This document shows positions 44,643-53,775 of a stretch of 64,000 nt of DNA, one piece after another. Position numbers and translations under genes: made by a program. Every line of letters starts with the position of its first letter. Positions within the stretch are counted from its first letter, which is position 1. A model generated the notes under the pieces. The model worked only from the letters and a program-made list of their open reading frames with translations, searched no databases and had not been told where the DNA came from. The DNA is from Veillonella rogosae JCM 15642 (GTDB lineage Bacteria; Bacillota; Negativicutes; Veillonellales; Veillonellaceae): NCBI RefSeq assembly GCF_002959775.1, contig NZ_PPCX01000015.1:37567-101566 (forward strand), read 5' to 3'.

Positions 44643-45905
44643 TTATGTATTCAATTTCATTCTACAATTAAGCATCGAATTATAATAGTCAATTACATCC
44701 TTAAGATTTATATATTCCTCACGAATATATAGACCATCAATGTGTTGTCTATCAACGTGTACTACAGTTTCACTTTCACCGGATGTAGGTATGATTAAAG
44801 CATTTCTAATAATGGCATCTTTATATTTACCACGCAAGTAATAGTAATAAAATGCTTGCTTATAATTAAATGCATTCACATCATTTGAAAAATACTTAGA
44901 ATCGAATAATAAGATTAATTGTTGTCTTCTATTAGTTATGATGTTTAAGTAATGATCAAACTGTATTGAAAATCGACTACGTTCACCTTTTTTACGTTGC
45001 TCGATATCCATGTTATCTGGTTTTATTATATTTAGCTTGGTAGGTTGTAGCTCCTTAGTAATTTTATAATCATGTCCCATAATTTGGAGATGACTAGATA
45101 GATAGGCGTTTACCATACGCTCCCAGAACCATTCAAAATACAGAGTTAAAAACTTAGAGGACTTACTACGATTACTTTTCCATTGAAAGTATGTTATCAA
45201 GGAATTCAATAACAATCGTTCATGATCCTTGAAAAAACGACCAACTAATGTTTGTAATTTAGAGATACAAAAATGGTACTCGTCAAAAATAGGATTATAA
45301 AATTGACGCTTATAAGGATGAATATCATCTAATAAAGATTGAAAGGAATTATAAAAGTCATATAACACATAATCCATACATTCAGTAATAAAAATTGCCT
45401 CATCATATTCACAGTTAACTATAAATTGAGAATATATAAAATTTCCATCACTTAATAAAGGACGAATTGAATTAATTGTTTGATTCCAATTGATGTGCCC
45501 TTTATAACCTTTAGAGGTATCCCTTATTTGACGATGATATAATCCAAGCTCTAAATAATATCTAAGAATATGATGATATGAATCTACAGGAATCGTGTCA
45601 GTTAATTGTCCAGGCTCAACTCCATACAATTGTCTATCTTGCTCTATAATATGTAATATGTCTTTCATCGATTGTAATATCCATAACTTCTCATCTCGTG
45701 AAGTGACTTTACCAACATTATAGTGCTTAGGAAAGGATAGTAGAATATTACCTTCTTTCACTACCATCCCTACAAACGAGCAGGTCAACCTCTCATTATA
45801 TCGATCACAATATGAATAAATATCCCAATCATTACAAAAAGACTCTGTCAAATTATCACCATCATTAATAATTTCAAAGTGATAGTCCAATACATCCTTT
45901 TCCAT
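44643..45905 (-). CDS. mcrC: McrC-type nuclease subunit (LlaJI-like)
   Basis: 420 residues. The N-terminal half has the McrC-like sequence (GYKGHINWNQTINSIRPLL, DGNFIYSQFIVNCEYDEAIF). A PD-(D/E)xK nuclease core is visible near residue 325-350 (LILLFDSKYFSNDVNAFNYK). Together with the McrB-type motor it should cut foreign modified DNA, or a defined site as LlaJI does. No partner methyltransferase is adjacent, so a modification-dependent (type IV) role is more likely. It starts immediately after the mcrB stop. Confidence 0.85.
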   Translation of the reverse strand: MEKDVLDYHFEIINDGDNLTESFCNDWDIYSYCDRYNERLTCSFVGMVVKEGNILLSFPKHYNVGKVTSRDEKLWILQSMKDILHIIEQDRQLYGVEPGQLTDTIPVDSYHHILRYYLELGLYHRQIRDTSKGYKGHINWNQTINSIRPLLSDGNFIYSQFIVNCEYDEAIFITECMDYVLYDFYNSFQSLLDDIHPYKRQFYNPIFDEYHFCISKLQTLVGRFFKDHERLLLNSLITYFQWKSNRSKSSKFLTLYFEWFWERMVNAYLSSHLQIMGHDYKITKELQPTKLNIIKPDNMDIEQRKKGERSRFSIQFDHYLNIITNRRQQLILLFDSKYFSNDVNAFNYKQAFYYYYLRGKYKDAIIRNALIIPTSGESETVVHVDRQHIDGLYIREEYINLKDVIDYYNSMLNCRMKLNT

Positions 45906-45906
45906 A

Positions 45907-47772
45907 TCATAACTTCCCGTATTGCTCGATTACAGATTTACTTAAAATATTCTCTTGCTTTTCAAATGCATAATATAATTGACTAAAAGATGTTATACCA
46001 TCAGCAAAAAGGCTTCCACTAGTATACGAAACACGCTCTACATCCTGCCATAAATAATGTAATAATTTATTGGCAACTTGCTTTCTATTTAAGTTATCAT
46101 TATCTTTATCCTTTAAGAAGAAAGGACCGAGCTGTTTGTCTTCTGCTAATCCTAAATCATTTATGATAACATGATTGATTGCTTGATATAGTTTTACCCA
46201 CTCATACTGATTGTCACTTGTAAAATTAATACTAAAATTATTGACATACCCATTATTTGACTTAATAGGTTCAACTCCGACATATTCAAAGTCGAATCTT
46301 CGTTTAAACGCAGTATCAATAACATTAACATTTTGATCACTTGTATTAACTGTACCGATAATATGTAAATTCGATGGAATAATAATCTTATATCCAGCCT
46401 TTAAAACACCATTCAAAATAAGGTATTCATAAATAGACTTATTGTTAATACCATACATGCTTTTACCAGTATCATCCCGATCCAATAGCTGGAATATATC
46501 ACCAAAAATACTAGCAATATCCCCACGAGACATTTCCTCTAAAATAAGATATACATCTATACCACTATCTTGATTTCTTAACGCAGCAAATAGAGCAGTT
46601 GTAAAAATTCCTGGTACAAATTCATAAGATATTTTCCCATCTTTTGTTACAGGCATAATATTACCTACAAAATCAAAGTAAGAGTAATCACGATAAATAG
46701 TAGTACGGAAAACATAAGGGTTATCATCATATTCATTGTAGCTAGGATAACTTTCTCTTATTAAAGAGCTTATCCTATAACTTTTGCCAGTACCAGGTGC
46801 ACCATACAACATTATCTGTAGTGGGTGTTCTCTTTGTAGTGGGTGTTCTCTTTCTAGTGGGTGTTCTCTTTCTAGTGGGTGTTCTCTTTGATCTATTGGT
46901 AAAAATATTTTACTACTTTTTATAAAGGGTGATAATTTAGGTATAATACTTTCAAATTTATTAATAATAATATCTGCTTGAGTATCTGAAATTGAGGCAA
47001 GCCCACCTTGAAGATTTAATGAACTTCCATCATTAAACCAACTATTAATCTCAGAAAGACTTATTGGGTTATCAAATTTATGAACACAACGTAACACAGC
47101 TTTATTAGTTTGTGAATCAGGTAACATCAAATAATCAACAATTTGAAAAACACAAACTATGGAACCCGCAGGTTTATTAGATCCCTCTCCAGAATCTTTA
47201 TTATATCCTAAGCCAAATCTTCCAATTTCTATGTTCTTTTCAGTTGCATAGTTGTATGTAACAATATCACCAACTTCAAGTTGATACCAAGAGAAACCAG
47301 ATTCTTTAAAGTTTGCAGTTGCTCTCCATAACAATCTCTTTTCATTTTTTGCTACATTAGCTGACTTTGTTTTTTTCTTAGTCATCTTTTTTCGTCTCGC
47401 TTTCCAATAAACTTGCGCTTTAGCCCTAATTTCTTTTTCCACATTTAATGTTGATATATCTAGCTCTTGACCTTTTGGTGTTAATAAAATACTACTATTT
47501 TGACCTTTACCCTCACGACTTAAAATACCTAAAACTTCTAGCTCTTTAATTGCAAGACTAAATCTTTTAGTAAAATCCTTATAAGGGATTCCTGTTTTCT
47601 CTGAAGTATATACAGCTTCAGCATATTCAGCAATATATGGATCCATCTTAATTATTTGAGAGCGTAATTCTGCTGTCGTTAATGAACTACTCGATTGACT
47701 AAGTACCTCTAAAATAGGTTTTATTAAATAAGAAACTCTTTCCTCTGTTGTTAAATTATCAATATACCCCAT
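45907..47772 (-). CDS. mcrB: McrB-type AAA+ GTPase of a type IV-like restriction system
   Basis: 621 residues from the ATG at 47772 (SD GGGGG). Order: winged-helix/Mrr-N-like region (about 1-110), basic linker (KARRKKMTKKKTKSANVAK), a beta-rich domain likely to read DNA (GFSWYQLEVGDIVTYNYATE), then the AAA+ motor. Walker A is GAPGTGKSY (near 325), Walker B region is YLILEEMSRGDIAS and the GTP-specificity motif is GTVNTSDQN. A run of four 18-bp repeats (REHPL-type) sits just before Walker A. It forms an operon with mcrC. Confidence 0.88.
   Translation of the reverse strand: MGYIDNLTTEERVSYLIKPILEVLSQSSSSLTTAELRSQIIKMDPYIAEYAEAVYTSEKTGIPYKDFTKRFSLAIKELEVLGILSREGKGQNSSILLTPKGQELDISTLNVEKEIRAKAQVYWKARRKKMTKKKTKSANVAKNEKRLLWRATANFKESGFSWYQLEVGDIVTYNYATEKNIEIGRFGLGYNKDSGEGSNKPAGSIVCVFQIVDYLMLPDSQTNKAVLRCVHKFDNPISLSEINSWFNDGSSLNLQGGLASISDTQADIIINKFESIIPKLSPFIKSSKIFLPIDQREHPLEREHPLEREHPLQREHPLQIMLYGAPGTGKSYRISSLIRESYPSYNEYDDNPYVFRTTIYRDYSYFDFVGNIMPVTKDGKISYEFVPGIFTTALFAALRNQDSGIDVYLILEEMSRGDIASIFGDIFQLLDRDDTGKSMYGINNKSIYEYLILNGVLKAGYKIIIPSNLHIIGTVNTSDQNVNVIDTAFKRRFDFEYVGVEPIKSNNGYVNNFSINFTSDNQYEWVKLYQAINHVIINDLGLAEDKQLGPFFLKDKDNDNLNRKQVANKLLHYLWQDVERVSYTSGSLFADGITSFSQLYYAFEKQENILSKSVIEQYGKL
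46818..46889. repeat. Four 18-bp tandem repeats within mcrB
   Basis: Units of (G/C)TAGTGGGTGTTCTCTTT at 46818, 46836, 46854 and 46872. They encode repeats of REHPLE/Q in the linker before the ATPase. The length is a multiple of three, so copy changes alter linker length without breaking the frame. Confidence 0.95.
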
Positions 47773-48052
47773 ATTATCCCCCACATTTTTCCAATAAAAG
47801 AAGTATACCAAATCTCATAATCTAGCTATATTACTTATATTTTATCATAGATAAATTAAATTATGAACATTTCATGAATTACAAAAATGTAACTATCTAG
47901 CACTGAAAATAGAAAAGGTCCTAATAGACAAATTAATGACAATTAGGAACCTTTCATATTTTTACTTTTATTATTACTAACACTATATTGAGCTTAATCC
48001 CACTAAATTACTCCAACCTTTACTAATCTTCTAGAGATTGGCGGTGATCAAT

Positions 48053-48130
48053 ATGAGTACATTCAAAGTGTTATCGCTCATGATTTCCTTTGGCATACTT
48101 GTAGCGACCATTATCATGGCAGCAAAGTGA
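48053..48130 (+). CDS. 25-residue holin-like toxin peptide, copy E
   Basis: Identical peptide with synonymous CTC at codon 9. The early leader differs (AATCCCACTAAATTACTCC in place of GGCCTCTAAATGGGTCC), while the region from CTAATCTTCTAGAG through the SD is unchanged. Confidence 0.78.
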   Translation: MSTFKVLSLMISFGILVATIIMAAK

Positions 48131-48169
48131 TTGACATCTAGCAAAAGCTAGCTTTCTAATCGTGGCATG

Positions 48170-48260
48170 AAAAAAGGCCCGACATAGAAGTCAGACCATT
48201 TCTTCAAATATTTACTTTAGAAGCGAAGTCTGGCGTCGAAACCATTTATGCCTCACTATG
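48170..48260 (-). ncRNA. Antisense RNA, copy E
   Basis: -10 TATAAT at 48272-48267, T6 at 48175-48170. The core is identical to copy C. Confidence 0.57.
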
Positions 48261-48560
48261 ATATAAATTATATCATATCTAAATAGGGAAAGGAATCACA
48301 TAAGTCTTCTTTCCCAATTCTGCGTATAATGAAAAATAATTCATACCTAATAAATTATTAAAGGCTAATCTTTTCCTGATTAACAGTAATAAATAACATT
48401 TATACTTATCCCATATTAAGTAGATATTAAATCTAAGTGATTACAAACTACATATAATCTACATATTCAAATTAAATAAGTAAAAATTGACAGAAGAGAT
48501 TTTTATAATATCAACTATATCTACTATTATAAAGCTTCGAACTAAGTCTTATTGAAAATT

Positions 48561-49007
48561 CTAATATGTCATATCATCAGCTTCATCAATTATAAAATCA
48601 CTACTTAACTCTTTATATAAATTATATTTATTTTGATAATCTTCTTCAGCTTTAATTGCTTCCTCCATTCCCTGTTGAATATCTATGTAATCCTCATAGT
48701 AACTATATACAGATAATGTAGAAATATCTATATTTTCATTTAAGTCATCTTGATATTCATCAAAATACTTTTGGAATCGCTCTCTATAATCTATCCCAAT
48801 ACCTAGACAGCAATCATTGTAATTGGAATCTTTTAAAGAAATAGCTTCTTGATTCTTTGGAATCGTAGAATCATCATTTGATGATGACTCTCCTTCATTA
48901 TTTATTTCATATATATCATTACTATTATTTTGAACTGTTTTAAAACAATTACTTATAAATCTATAACCGAAATATATGAGTATGATAAAAATTATAAATC
49001 CTATCAT
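48561..49007 (-). CDS. Small membrane-anchored acidic protein, unknown
   Basis: 148 residues from the ATG at 49007 (SD TAGGAG). One N-terminal helix (MIGFIIFIILIYFGYRF), then a hydrophilic acidic tail rich in Asn, Asp and Glu with no known motif. It lies 58 bp downstream of the gene at 49065 and probably shares its transcript. Its position between two restriction systems makes it a candidate accessory or defence protein; I do not recognise it. The 250 bp towards cassette E hold nothing I can name. Confidence 0.6.
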   Translation of the reverse strand: MIGFIIFIILIYFGYRFISNCFKTVQNNSNDIYEINNEGESSSNDDSTIPKNQEAISLKDSNYNDCCLGIGIDYRERFQKYFDEYQDDLNENIDISTLSVYSYYEDYIDIQQGMEEAIKAEEDYQNKYNLYKELSSDFIIDEADDMTY

Positions 49008-49064
49008 AAGATTATCTCCTAAATAAATCCCTACTAAATACAACACTATACTTTTATATGACTA

Positions 49065-50258
49065 TTAAAGACTCAAAGTATACTTATTCGTACATAGTAG
49101 AGTTCTTAAATCATCATTATAAAGTATGCTTCTCCCACTAAGTGATGTAGTAATATTTATGTTGATATTACTATCTATATTAGTATATAAATTATTCCTA
49201 TATTCAGTTACAAATCTAGTCCAAATTGCTCTAGTAAAACTTATACTTAATGGCAAAAATAAAGGATTTAATATGAAGTCTTGATTATAATCAGTTTTCA
49301 CTTTACCTTGTAAATTTCTCATCATGCTAAATATATTTTTATTATCATTTTCAATTAATTCTATCATTGGAAGAACAATCTGTTTCTCCAAATCAAGATG
49401 CTGATCAGTAAAATAGATTTTAAATGCCTCCGTAATGGTGCTTGCTTCATATTCTACGACATTTTTATATCTAATTTTTTTCTCAGTTTTATATTCTGTT
49501 TGGGAAATACGAAATCGTCGATTTTTGCCAATAAAACTTAATCGAATTCGTTTATTATTATTAAAAGGTACATTCCTGAAATCAAGGTTAACTGGAATAT
49601 CCATATAGTAATATTCGTCTGTATGACAATATTTTAGAGTGTTCTCACTCAATGGGGATGTAATAGTAGAAACAGCTATAAGAATTTTATATATACAATA
49701 GCAAATATTTAACTTAAAAATTTTTTGTAGAGTAGGAGAGCGATATGAATCAGATTTATAAAATGGAGAATTAGAATCTAATATGATTTCACTAATCATA
49801 CTTTGGATAACACTATATTGTCGTTTAAAATGCACCATATATAAACGAGAAAATTCTATTAGATTCTGAAATAAAACTTTAGATCCATCATACCCTTTAC
49901 TTTGGTATTCATCCATACATATACTAAATAAAGTTTTAGGATATAATAAGTGTTCTTTATCAGGGAAAACCTGAATTTTTGTATCAAGAAAATCTGTTAA
50001 TATAACTGAAATTTTTGTTCGATACCTTTCAATTATAGATTCTATAATCTTATTACTATTAAGATGGTGAGCTGAAAACAATTTATTAAGATTCTTATCT
50101 AATGACTGAATCTTGATATCGTTAATAGAAAAAATTTTCTCTAAAACCGCTACCCCTCCATAATAAACTTGCTTTTTCTCACGTTCCTCTTCCTCCCAAT
50201 CTAATATTCTATCCGCTTCCGAAGTATCAATTTCATAATTTTCATCATCCCAAGACAT
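49065..50258 (-). CDS. Unknown protein in the defence island
   Basis: 397 residues, soluble. The N terminus is very acidic (DDENYEIDTSEADRILDWEE). The rest is mixed alpha/beta with many aromatic and Asn/Ile residues; a basic strand-like part (RIRLSFIGKNRRFRISQTEY) could contact nucleic acid. No catalytic motif seen. Codon and base use are more AT-rich than in housekeeping genes, as with the RM genes, which suggests horizontal arrival. SD AAAGGAG. Confidence 0.6.
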   Translation of the reverse strand: MSWDDENYEIDTSEADRILDWEEEEREKKQVYYGGVAVLEKIFSINDIKIQSLDKNLNKLFSAHHLNSNKIIESIIERYRTKISVILTDFLDTKIQVFPDKEHLLYPKTLFSICMDEYQSKGYDGSKVLFQNLIEFSRLYMVHFKRQYSVIQSMISEIILDSNSPFYKSDSYRSPTLQKIFKLNICYCIYKILIAVSTITSPLSENTLKYCHTDEYYYMDIPVNLDFRNVPFNNNKRIRLSFIGKNRRFRISQTEYKTEKKIRYKNVVEYEASTITEAFKIYFTDQHLDLEKQIVLPMIELIENDNKNIFSMMRNLQGKVKTDYNQDFILNPLFLPLSISFTRAIWTRFVTEYRNNLYTNIDSNININITTSLSGRSILYNDDLRTLLCTNKYTLSL

Positions 50259-50511
50259 AATATTCTCCTTTTATTTACTAACAACACAAACGATATAATA
50301 ATGACTTTAATATAATTTATTTAATTAACATATTAATATTTATAGAAAACTAAGCTCTCTTTTTATAAAAATACTTTAGATATTCTTCTTTTCCTTATAC
50401 AAAAGATACTTTACATATTTCAATTTAGGAATTAATAAATTCATATTATATAAAAACTAGACTGATAGAGTAAATTTTATACTTACTTAATCAATATATT
50501 TTTTTATTACA

Positions 50512-53500
50512 TCACTTATCAAAGTAACTATCAATCAACGCCTGCATCTTCCCCACTTTAGCATAAGGTGTTGTATCTTCTTGCACAAAATTCTTTGTAC
50601 TTACATTATCCCCAATTGGTCCAAAGATAAAGTTTGTAGCAATACGATAGATAATAGCAGATGGTGCAAATCCATAAACTTGGTTTTCAAGAATATGCTT
50701 CAGCCTTGCCGCATCATCTGGGAATTGTTTTCTCATAGATTCATTGTTATATAATCGTTTAACTAATTCCGCGATATACAATCCAGACTTCATATATAAA
50801 TCAATATAGGTTTTAGTTGGATCATCAAAAATATTAGGATTTTCTTTTTCTAATTCATCAACCATCCGTTTTACTACTTTTTTAGGTGTAAAAATTTGAT
50901 TTGTTTGTTGTGGTGGAATGTAGTCAAAGATATCTTCTTTATTATCTTCAAAGTAATTAGCAAGTTCTGTTTTTTTACGTAAAAATTCAAGTATCGCTTC
51001 ATTAAATGTCGGCGCATCAAATAAATGGCCATTAAAACCATCTCCACCATCACGTAGATATCTAAATTGATCTAAAGTGATTCCAGTAACTTCATGGAAG
51101 ACATCTTCATCTACATAGGTATCAAAATTATCTAGTGTAAGCTGCTCATCACCATAGGCCATAAGGAAACTCGGGATTGTTCTAGCAAAGCCCCGTAGAT
51201 GACCACGAATTTTTTCTTCATCACTATTCATTCGGTTTTGTAGAGCTTCTACTTCCTGCTGTTTAATAAGCTGTTTTGGCAATTCCTGTAATGTTGTACT
51301 AATATCTTTTGTAAACTTATCTTTATATTCTACTTTTACGGCACTAATTACTTCTTCTCGTTCGGTTTCAATAGCTAGCTTTTCCTCTTCTGATTTAGCA
51401 GCTTCAATTTTTTCTTTATATTCAGCTTCTTTATGGGCTATGGCTACATTTTGTGCCTTATCATTTTCTTCAGCTACCGTCTTAATTGCATCTTTAATAT
51501 CTTTTTCAATTCGTTGTGCTGCTCGATTTTTAAGACCATACGTTTCTTGCATTTCCTGAACAATTGGTGTAATAACAGGTGCAGTCACACGAGCTAGCAT
51601 ATCCTCCAATGTCGGTTTTAAATCTTCATTACGTATCGTATTTTCAATATTTATAATTGAACTTCTTAATTTATCTCCAAATAAAGCCTCTTGTTTATTA
51701 ATAACGATTTCGTCTGGAACAATTGGATTATCATCATCGTCTAAATCAACATCAACAATATCTATGTCATCATTTCCCATAACAACTTTACCTTGAGATG
51801 CTTCAGGCAACTCACTTAGAATGTCTAAAACAGTTTGAGTTGCTCTAAAAATACCAGCAATATTATCGAATAAAAGATTTGACATAAAACCACGTTTAAC
51901 AACTTCTTGAGCTTTAATTTGTTTCGGAATTGTCATTACCTGAGCCGCATCAATCTCTACCATTCGACCTGATGAGTCCTCAGCTATAACAGGGAAGAAG
52001 TTTAATAATTCACCGATATTCTCTTTTCTTTCATCAGTCGTACCATGGCCATTAGCAGTCGCCATAGATAAATCATTAGCAAACTTATCATAAATAATCA
52101 GTGTACGTTCTGGTGCAAAATCAAATACATAAGCCCGTTCTTTTCTATAGTGTTTACCTTTTTCTGTCCATGAATATGGATTTTGTGCCCTAAAAGCAGC
52201 CTGCATATACTGGGCTGGTGACTTCATATTACATAGCATAATAACACCAGTCCACTCAGGAACAGTTACACCTGTAGTCAATTGACCAACAGAAAGTGTA
52301 ATCGTTTTTTCATTCTCAGCAATAGCCTTCCGAACCGCAGCTAAAGATCTAAGGTTTTCTGTTCCTTCATCTCCTGATTCATAAGCATTTCCTGAGCCTA
52401 CAGCCAATACAATCCCATAATTTTCAAATGTAGGATGATTTTCTAATAATTTCTTAAGAGCTTTAGCTGAACTTACACGATCTAAAATCCAAAATGTATG
52501 CTTTAATTCATTGCGTAAATCTTTTGTAGAGAATGGATATTTTTCATTATGTGTTAAAGTATCAAGCCACGCAACAACTGCTTCTTTATGAACAAATTCA
52601 CCACTCTCATTAGTAGCAAAGAACTCATTCAAATCAAATGCATAGTCATAGTTTTCACCATCAACAGTTACACCATCATTAATGACATCTAAAACCATCT
52701 TAGACATTTGATAGGTAAACATATTTAATTGAGGTAATACTTCGTATGGATTCTCACTTTCACACGTGCTATCCCAATTTTTCTTGGCTTGTTGTTCATC
52801 TGCATATGACCAATTATAAATCTGTTCATCACTAAATTGACCTTTGGCGATTGATTTAAATGGTGTACCCGACAAATAAAGGGTCCAACGTCTATGTATA
52901 TTGCTAAATGCAAAATCGGATTTACGTGTATCCACCGCTTCGTGAGCTTCATCTATGATAACTAAATCCCAATGTAAATCGGCCACCCATTTTAACTTAT
53001 CGTATTCGCCACCAAAATATTTAGACCCTTTTAAATCTTGTAAGCTAATAAAAGCAATTTGTTTTGCCTCATCATGTTCACTAAGATATTCAATAAATTG
53101 TTCTCGGCTCATAGATGGTCTGTCTTTTAAAGAATCGGTACTGCTAACAAATTTATATTCTGTAGTTCCCGCAATAAATTGATCAAAATCGTCATACCAT
53201 GAATTAGCAACAGCTGGACGATTAGTAAGCACTAAAACATTTGTTACACCTAATCGTTTAAGTAAATCATAGGCTGATAATGTTTTACCAAACCGAGGTT
53301 TTGCGTTCCATAGGAATTCACTGTTTTCATGACTATTGAAATAAGCCAATGTTTTTGTAACAGCTTCGTCTTGCTCCTGACGTAATGTGTATTCATTACT
53401 TTTTCCTGATTGATAACCTGATACATCATGATGAATAAACTTGTTAAATAAACCTTCTGATTTCTCCGGCGTACCATTAAAATAAAACCACTCCGTTTTC

Positions 53501-53775
53501 GGTCTACGTTCGATATCATGGAACTTTAAGAAGCTATGAAAATCATGATCTTTAAAATTTAGACCTTTATCTGGTCCTTCTACATATTCAGCTAAATAAT
53601 TCCATAAAAGTTCTGTTTCAATTGCTGCCGTATGAGTTTGCTCACGAATTCGAGTCTCCACATCCCGTTCCGTGTACCCAATCTTAATCCATCCATCATT
53701 AGTGGTAACTTGCGGTGTAGTATATGCATAGATTTTAGGTTCAATAACCTTCCCTGTTTTTATCTCTGTCCCCAT
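50512..53775 (-). CDS. GIY-YIG nuclease-helicase restriction protein
   Basis: 1087 residues. Residues 14-60 look like a T5orf172-type GIY-YIG domain (KIYAYTTP, GWIKIGYTERDVETRI). A superfamily 2 helicase follows: Walker A-like AKPRFGKTLSA (near 160), DEAH box LVIIDEAHEAVD (near 277), SGTPF, and motif VI-like QAAFRAQNPYSW. A long coiled coil lies at about 730-870. The last 150 residues resemble a methyltransferase start (QIFTPKKVVKRMVDELE, YIDLYMKSGLYIAELV, VYGFAPSAIIYRIATNFIFG) but lack an NPPY motif, so this part probably binds SAM or DNA without catalysis. It pairs with the methyltransferase upstream (1-base overlap, TAATG). Proposed to be the restriction motor/nuclease of an Eco57I-like system. 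Confidence 0.85.
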   Translation of the reverse strand: MGTEIKTGKVIEPKIYAYTTPQVTTNDGWIKIGYTERDVETRIREQTHTAAIETELLWNYLAEYVEGPDKGLNFKDHDFHSFLKFHDIERRPKTEWFYFNGTPEKSEGLFNKFIHHDVSGYQSGKSNEYTLRQEQDEAVTKTLAYFNSHENSEFLWNAKPRFGKTLSAYDLLKRLGVTNVLVLTNRPAVANSWYDDFDQFIAGTTEYKFVSSTDSLKDRPSMSREQFIEYLSEHDEAKQIAFISLQDLKGSKYFGGEYDKLKWVADLHWDLVIIDEAHEAVDTRKSDFAFSNIHRRWTLYLSGTPFKSIAKGQFSDEQIYNWSYADEQQAKKNWDSTCESENPYEVLPQLNMFTYQMSKMVLDVINDGVTVDGENYDYAFDLNEFFATNESGEFVHKEAVVAWLDTLTHNEKYPFSTKDLRNELKHTFWILDRVSSAKALKKLLENHPTFENYGIVLAVGSGNAYESGDEGTENLRSLAAVRKAIAENEKTITLSVGQLTTGVTVPEWTGVIMLCNMKSPAQYMQAAFRAQNPYSWTEKGKHYRKERAYVFDFAPERTLIIYDKFANDLSMATANGHGTTDERKENIGELLNFFPVIAEDSSGRMVEIDAAQVMTIPKQIKAQEVVKRGFMSNLLFDNIAGIFRATQTVLDILSELPEASQGKVVMGNDDIDIVDVDLDDDDNPIVPDEIVINKQEALFGDKLRSSIINIENTIRNEDLKPTLEDMLARVTAPVITPIVQEMQETYGLKNRAAQRIEKDIKDAIKTVAEENDKAQNVAIAHKEAEYKEKIEAAKSEEEKLAIETEREEVISAVKVEYKDKFTKDISTTLQELPKQLIKQQEVEALQNRMNSDEEKIRGHLRGFARTIPSFLMAYGDEQLTLDNFDTYVDEDVFHEVTGITLDQFRYLRDGGDGFNGHLFDAPTFNEAILEFLRKKTELANYFEDNKEDIFDYIPPQQTNQIFTPKKVVKRMVDELEKENPNIFDDPTKTYIDLYMKSGLYIAELVKRLYNNESMRKQFPDDAARLKHILENQVYGFAPSAIIYRIATNFIFGPIGDNVSTKNFVQEDTTPYAKVGKMQALIDSYFDK

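Larger units (their letters stand above)
47913..48315 (+). repeat. Toxin cassette E (most diverged flanks)
   Basis: The palindrome is degraded (AAGGTCCTAATAGACA / TGACAATTAGGAACCTT, 47913-47954) and the closing hairpin imperfect (48283-48315), but the promoter (47961-47966 / 47984-47989, 17-bp spacer), toxin and antisense parts are intact. It lies inside the defence island, upstream of mcrB and convergent with the gene at 48561. Confidence 0.82.

Noticed and set aside
37757..48315. Cassettes as MITEs or miniature insertion sequences
   Set aside because: The end hairpins are unrelated to each other, no target duplications are seen, and all copies share one orientation.
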